64,000 nt of DNA, from assembly GCF_028596125.1 (NCBI RefSeq), contig NZ_CP117229.1:294001-358000 (forward strand), read 5' to 3'. This document shows positions 63,205-64,000 of the stretch, piece after piece. The stretch comes from Listeria innocua (GTDB taxonomy: Bacteria; Bacillota; Bacilli; Lactobacillales; Listeriaceae). Within the stretch, counting starts at the first letter, position 1; every line of letters starts with the position of its first letter. The notes below the pieces were generated by a model. The model worked only from the letters and a program-made list of their open reading frames with translations, did no database searches and was not told the origin of the DNA. Position numbers and translations under genes: made by a program.

Positions 63205-64000
63205 ATGGGGCAAAAGCTTCTAGGCCGATTTATGTTGCTATTAAGCGTTTTAGCAGTGGTTTTGACTATCAATTTTAGTGAAACCTTTGCTGCAGAAAAA
63301 CCGAATATTGATAAACCCGTCAAAGCATTAGAGCAAACTGAAACGGCAGTGGAAGCCCTTGATTATCCTAAAGCGAAGGAAGCTTTTCAAGAAGATAAAT
63401 TATGGTGGTCAGAAAATAAACAAGTTGTTAAAGAAAAATCATATGACTTGGCAGGACAAATTGATCGGCAAATTGCGGAAATATCGCTTGGGATTTTAAA
63501 TAATGATAAACAGCAAGCGATGGATGGGATCACTTCACTTCATAATTTGCTCAAGACCTATCAAGAGGGTACATATACGGATAACGAAGGCAATACAAAC
63601 ATTACTCTATCAAGCTATATTGCAAAACTGACTGCGACAAAGAAGCTGATAGATGAGAAAGAATGGGCAAAAGCATCAACCCAAATTCAAGACTTAAAAA
63701 CAGAGTGGCTTGCGGTGGAAGGTGATGTGGTCAGTCAATCGCAAGCAGCTTACGATAATACCGAGCGCGATTTAATGTTGCTTGATGCGTATATTAATGA
63801 TCCTACTAAACAAGCCAAAACAGCAGATGTTCTAGATGGGATGACGGAGGAGTTAAAACCTTTTGCAGATGTGACTTACACTTGGTTCGATGCTGCGCTA
63901 ATTCCATTTCGAGAAGGACTTGAAGCACTTTTGATTATCGCGACACTTCTTACTTATACAAAAAGAACGAAGACACGCGCGGCGAAAAGATGGATTATCG
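63205..64000 (+). CDS. efeU: EfeU/FTR1-family iron permease, partial at the window end
   Basis: The first 265 residues of an iron permease that runs off the window. A signal peptide (FMLLLSVLAVVLTINFS, cleavage after TFA) leads to an extracytoplasmic helical domain of about 200 residues. The permease part then begins, and its first membrane helix contains the iron-binding REGLE motif (IPFREGLEALLIIATLL). Fused extracellular domains are usual for Gram-positive EfeU. The ATG at 63205 follows AGAGGGGTGGG. The Fur box upstream and the nearby tatAC genes fit the EfeUOB iron uptake system, whose EfeB is Tat-exported. Confidence 0.93.
   Translation, partial: MGQKLLGRFMLLLSVLAVVLTINFSETFAAEKPNIDKPVKALEQTETAVEALDYPKAKEAFQEDKLWWSENKQVVKEKSYDLAGQIDRQIAEISLGILNNDKQQAMDGITSLHNLLKTYQEGTYTDNEGNTNITLSSYIAKLTATKKLIDEKEWAKASTQIQDLKTEWLAVEGDVVSQSQAAYDNTERDLMLLDAYINDPTKQAKTADVLDGMTEELKPFADVTYTWFDAALIPFREGLEALLIIATLLTYTKRTKTRAAKRWII

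Overview
The window looks like a chromosomal segment of Listeria, most likely L. monocytogenes; a close relative such as L. innocua cannot be excluded from this sequence alone. The base composition is that of a low-GC Firmicute. Gene order follows the walJ-htrA-rlmH to tatAC-efeU stretch known in Listeria, with a glycerol (gol) operon and several LPXTG wall proteins. No rRNA, tRNA, transposase, integrase or CRISPR array was seen.

Layout. 1-3.7 kb: end of the wal locus (walJ, htrA), a DnaA-box-rich intergenic region, then rlmH. 3.8-6.3 kb: a LysR regulator divergent from a nitroreductase, and a membrane protein. 6.3-11.7 kb: a minus-strand lactose/cellobiose-type PTS operon (EIIA, 6-phospho-beta-glucosidase, EIIB, EIIC) ending in its PRD activator. 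11.8-15.3 kb: small protein, lipoprotein, MFS transporter, threonine aldolase. 15.4-20.2 kb: an AT-rich accessory block with a lipase and helical partner resembling the type VII-secreted lipase toxin TslA, a divergent membrane-anchored candidate immunity protein, and a DUF262/DUF1524 nuclease-like gene paired with a membrane protein. 20.3-24.2 kb: a ChbG/YdjC deacetylase, then a TPP riboswitch controlling tenA-thiM-thiD-thiE (thiamine salvage). 24.3-25.9 kb: a phospho-beta-glucosidase behind a LicT-type antiterminator site.

25.9-36.3 kb: small genes, two paralogous Rgg-type regulators and an LPXTG protein with about 14 MucBP-like repeats. A recurring upstream element suggests a local Rgg regulon. 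36.4-38.3 kb: a minus-strand leucine-rich-repeat LPXTG protein. 38.8-40.0 kb: a three-gene type VII secretion cassette (DUF3130-like, DUF3958-like, LXG) whose LXG gene lacks a toxin domain. 40.1-40.9 kb: a small pyrophosphatase-like gene and an orphan bacteriocin-immunity-like gene.

41-49.6 kb: the gol operon, read leftwards from dhaM to a transketolase, with golR divergent. Glycerol is oxidised by GolD, phosphorylated by the PEP-dependent DhaKLM, and passed by triose-phosphate isomerase, RpiB, transaldolase and transketolase into central metabolism. 49.6-52.1 kb: a GNAT acetyltransferase and an internalin-like protein with three Listeria-Bacteroides (Flg_new) repeats. 52.2-56.6 kb: an acyl-CoA synthetase, a lipid-anchored fumarate reductase with a flavinylation motif, and a Gfo/Idh/MocA oxidoreductase. 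56.8-60.4 kb: a fructose-type PTS, ketose-bisphosphate aldolase and DeoR regulator operon. 60.4-64 kb: tatA-tatC, peptidase E, a WYL regulator behind a large inverted repeat, and the start of efeU. Fur boxes precede tatA and efeU, tying Tat export to EfeUOB iron uptake.
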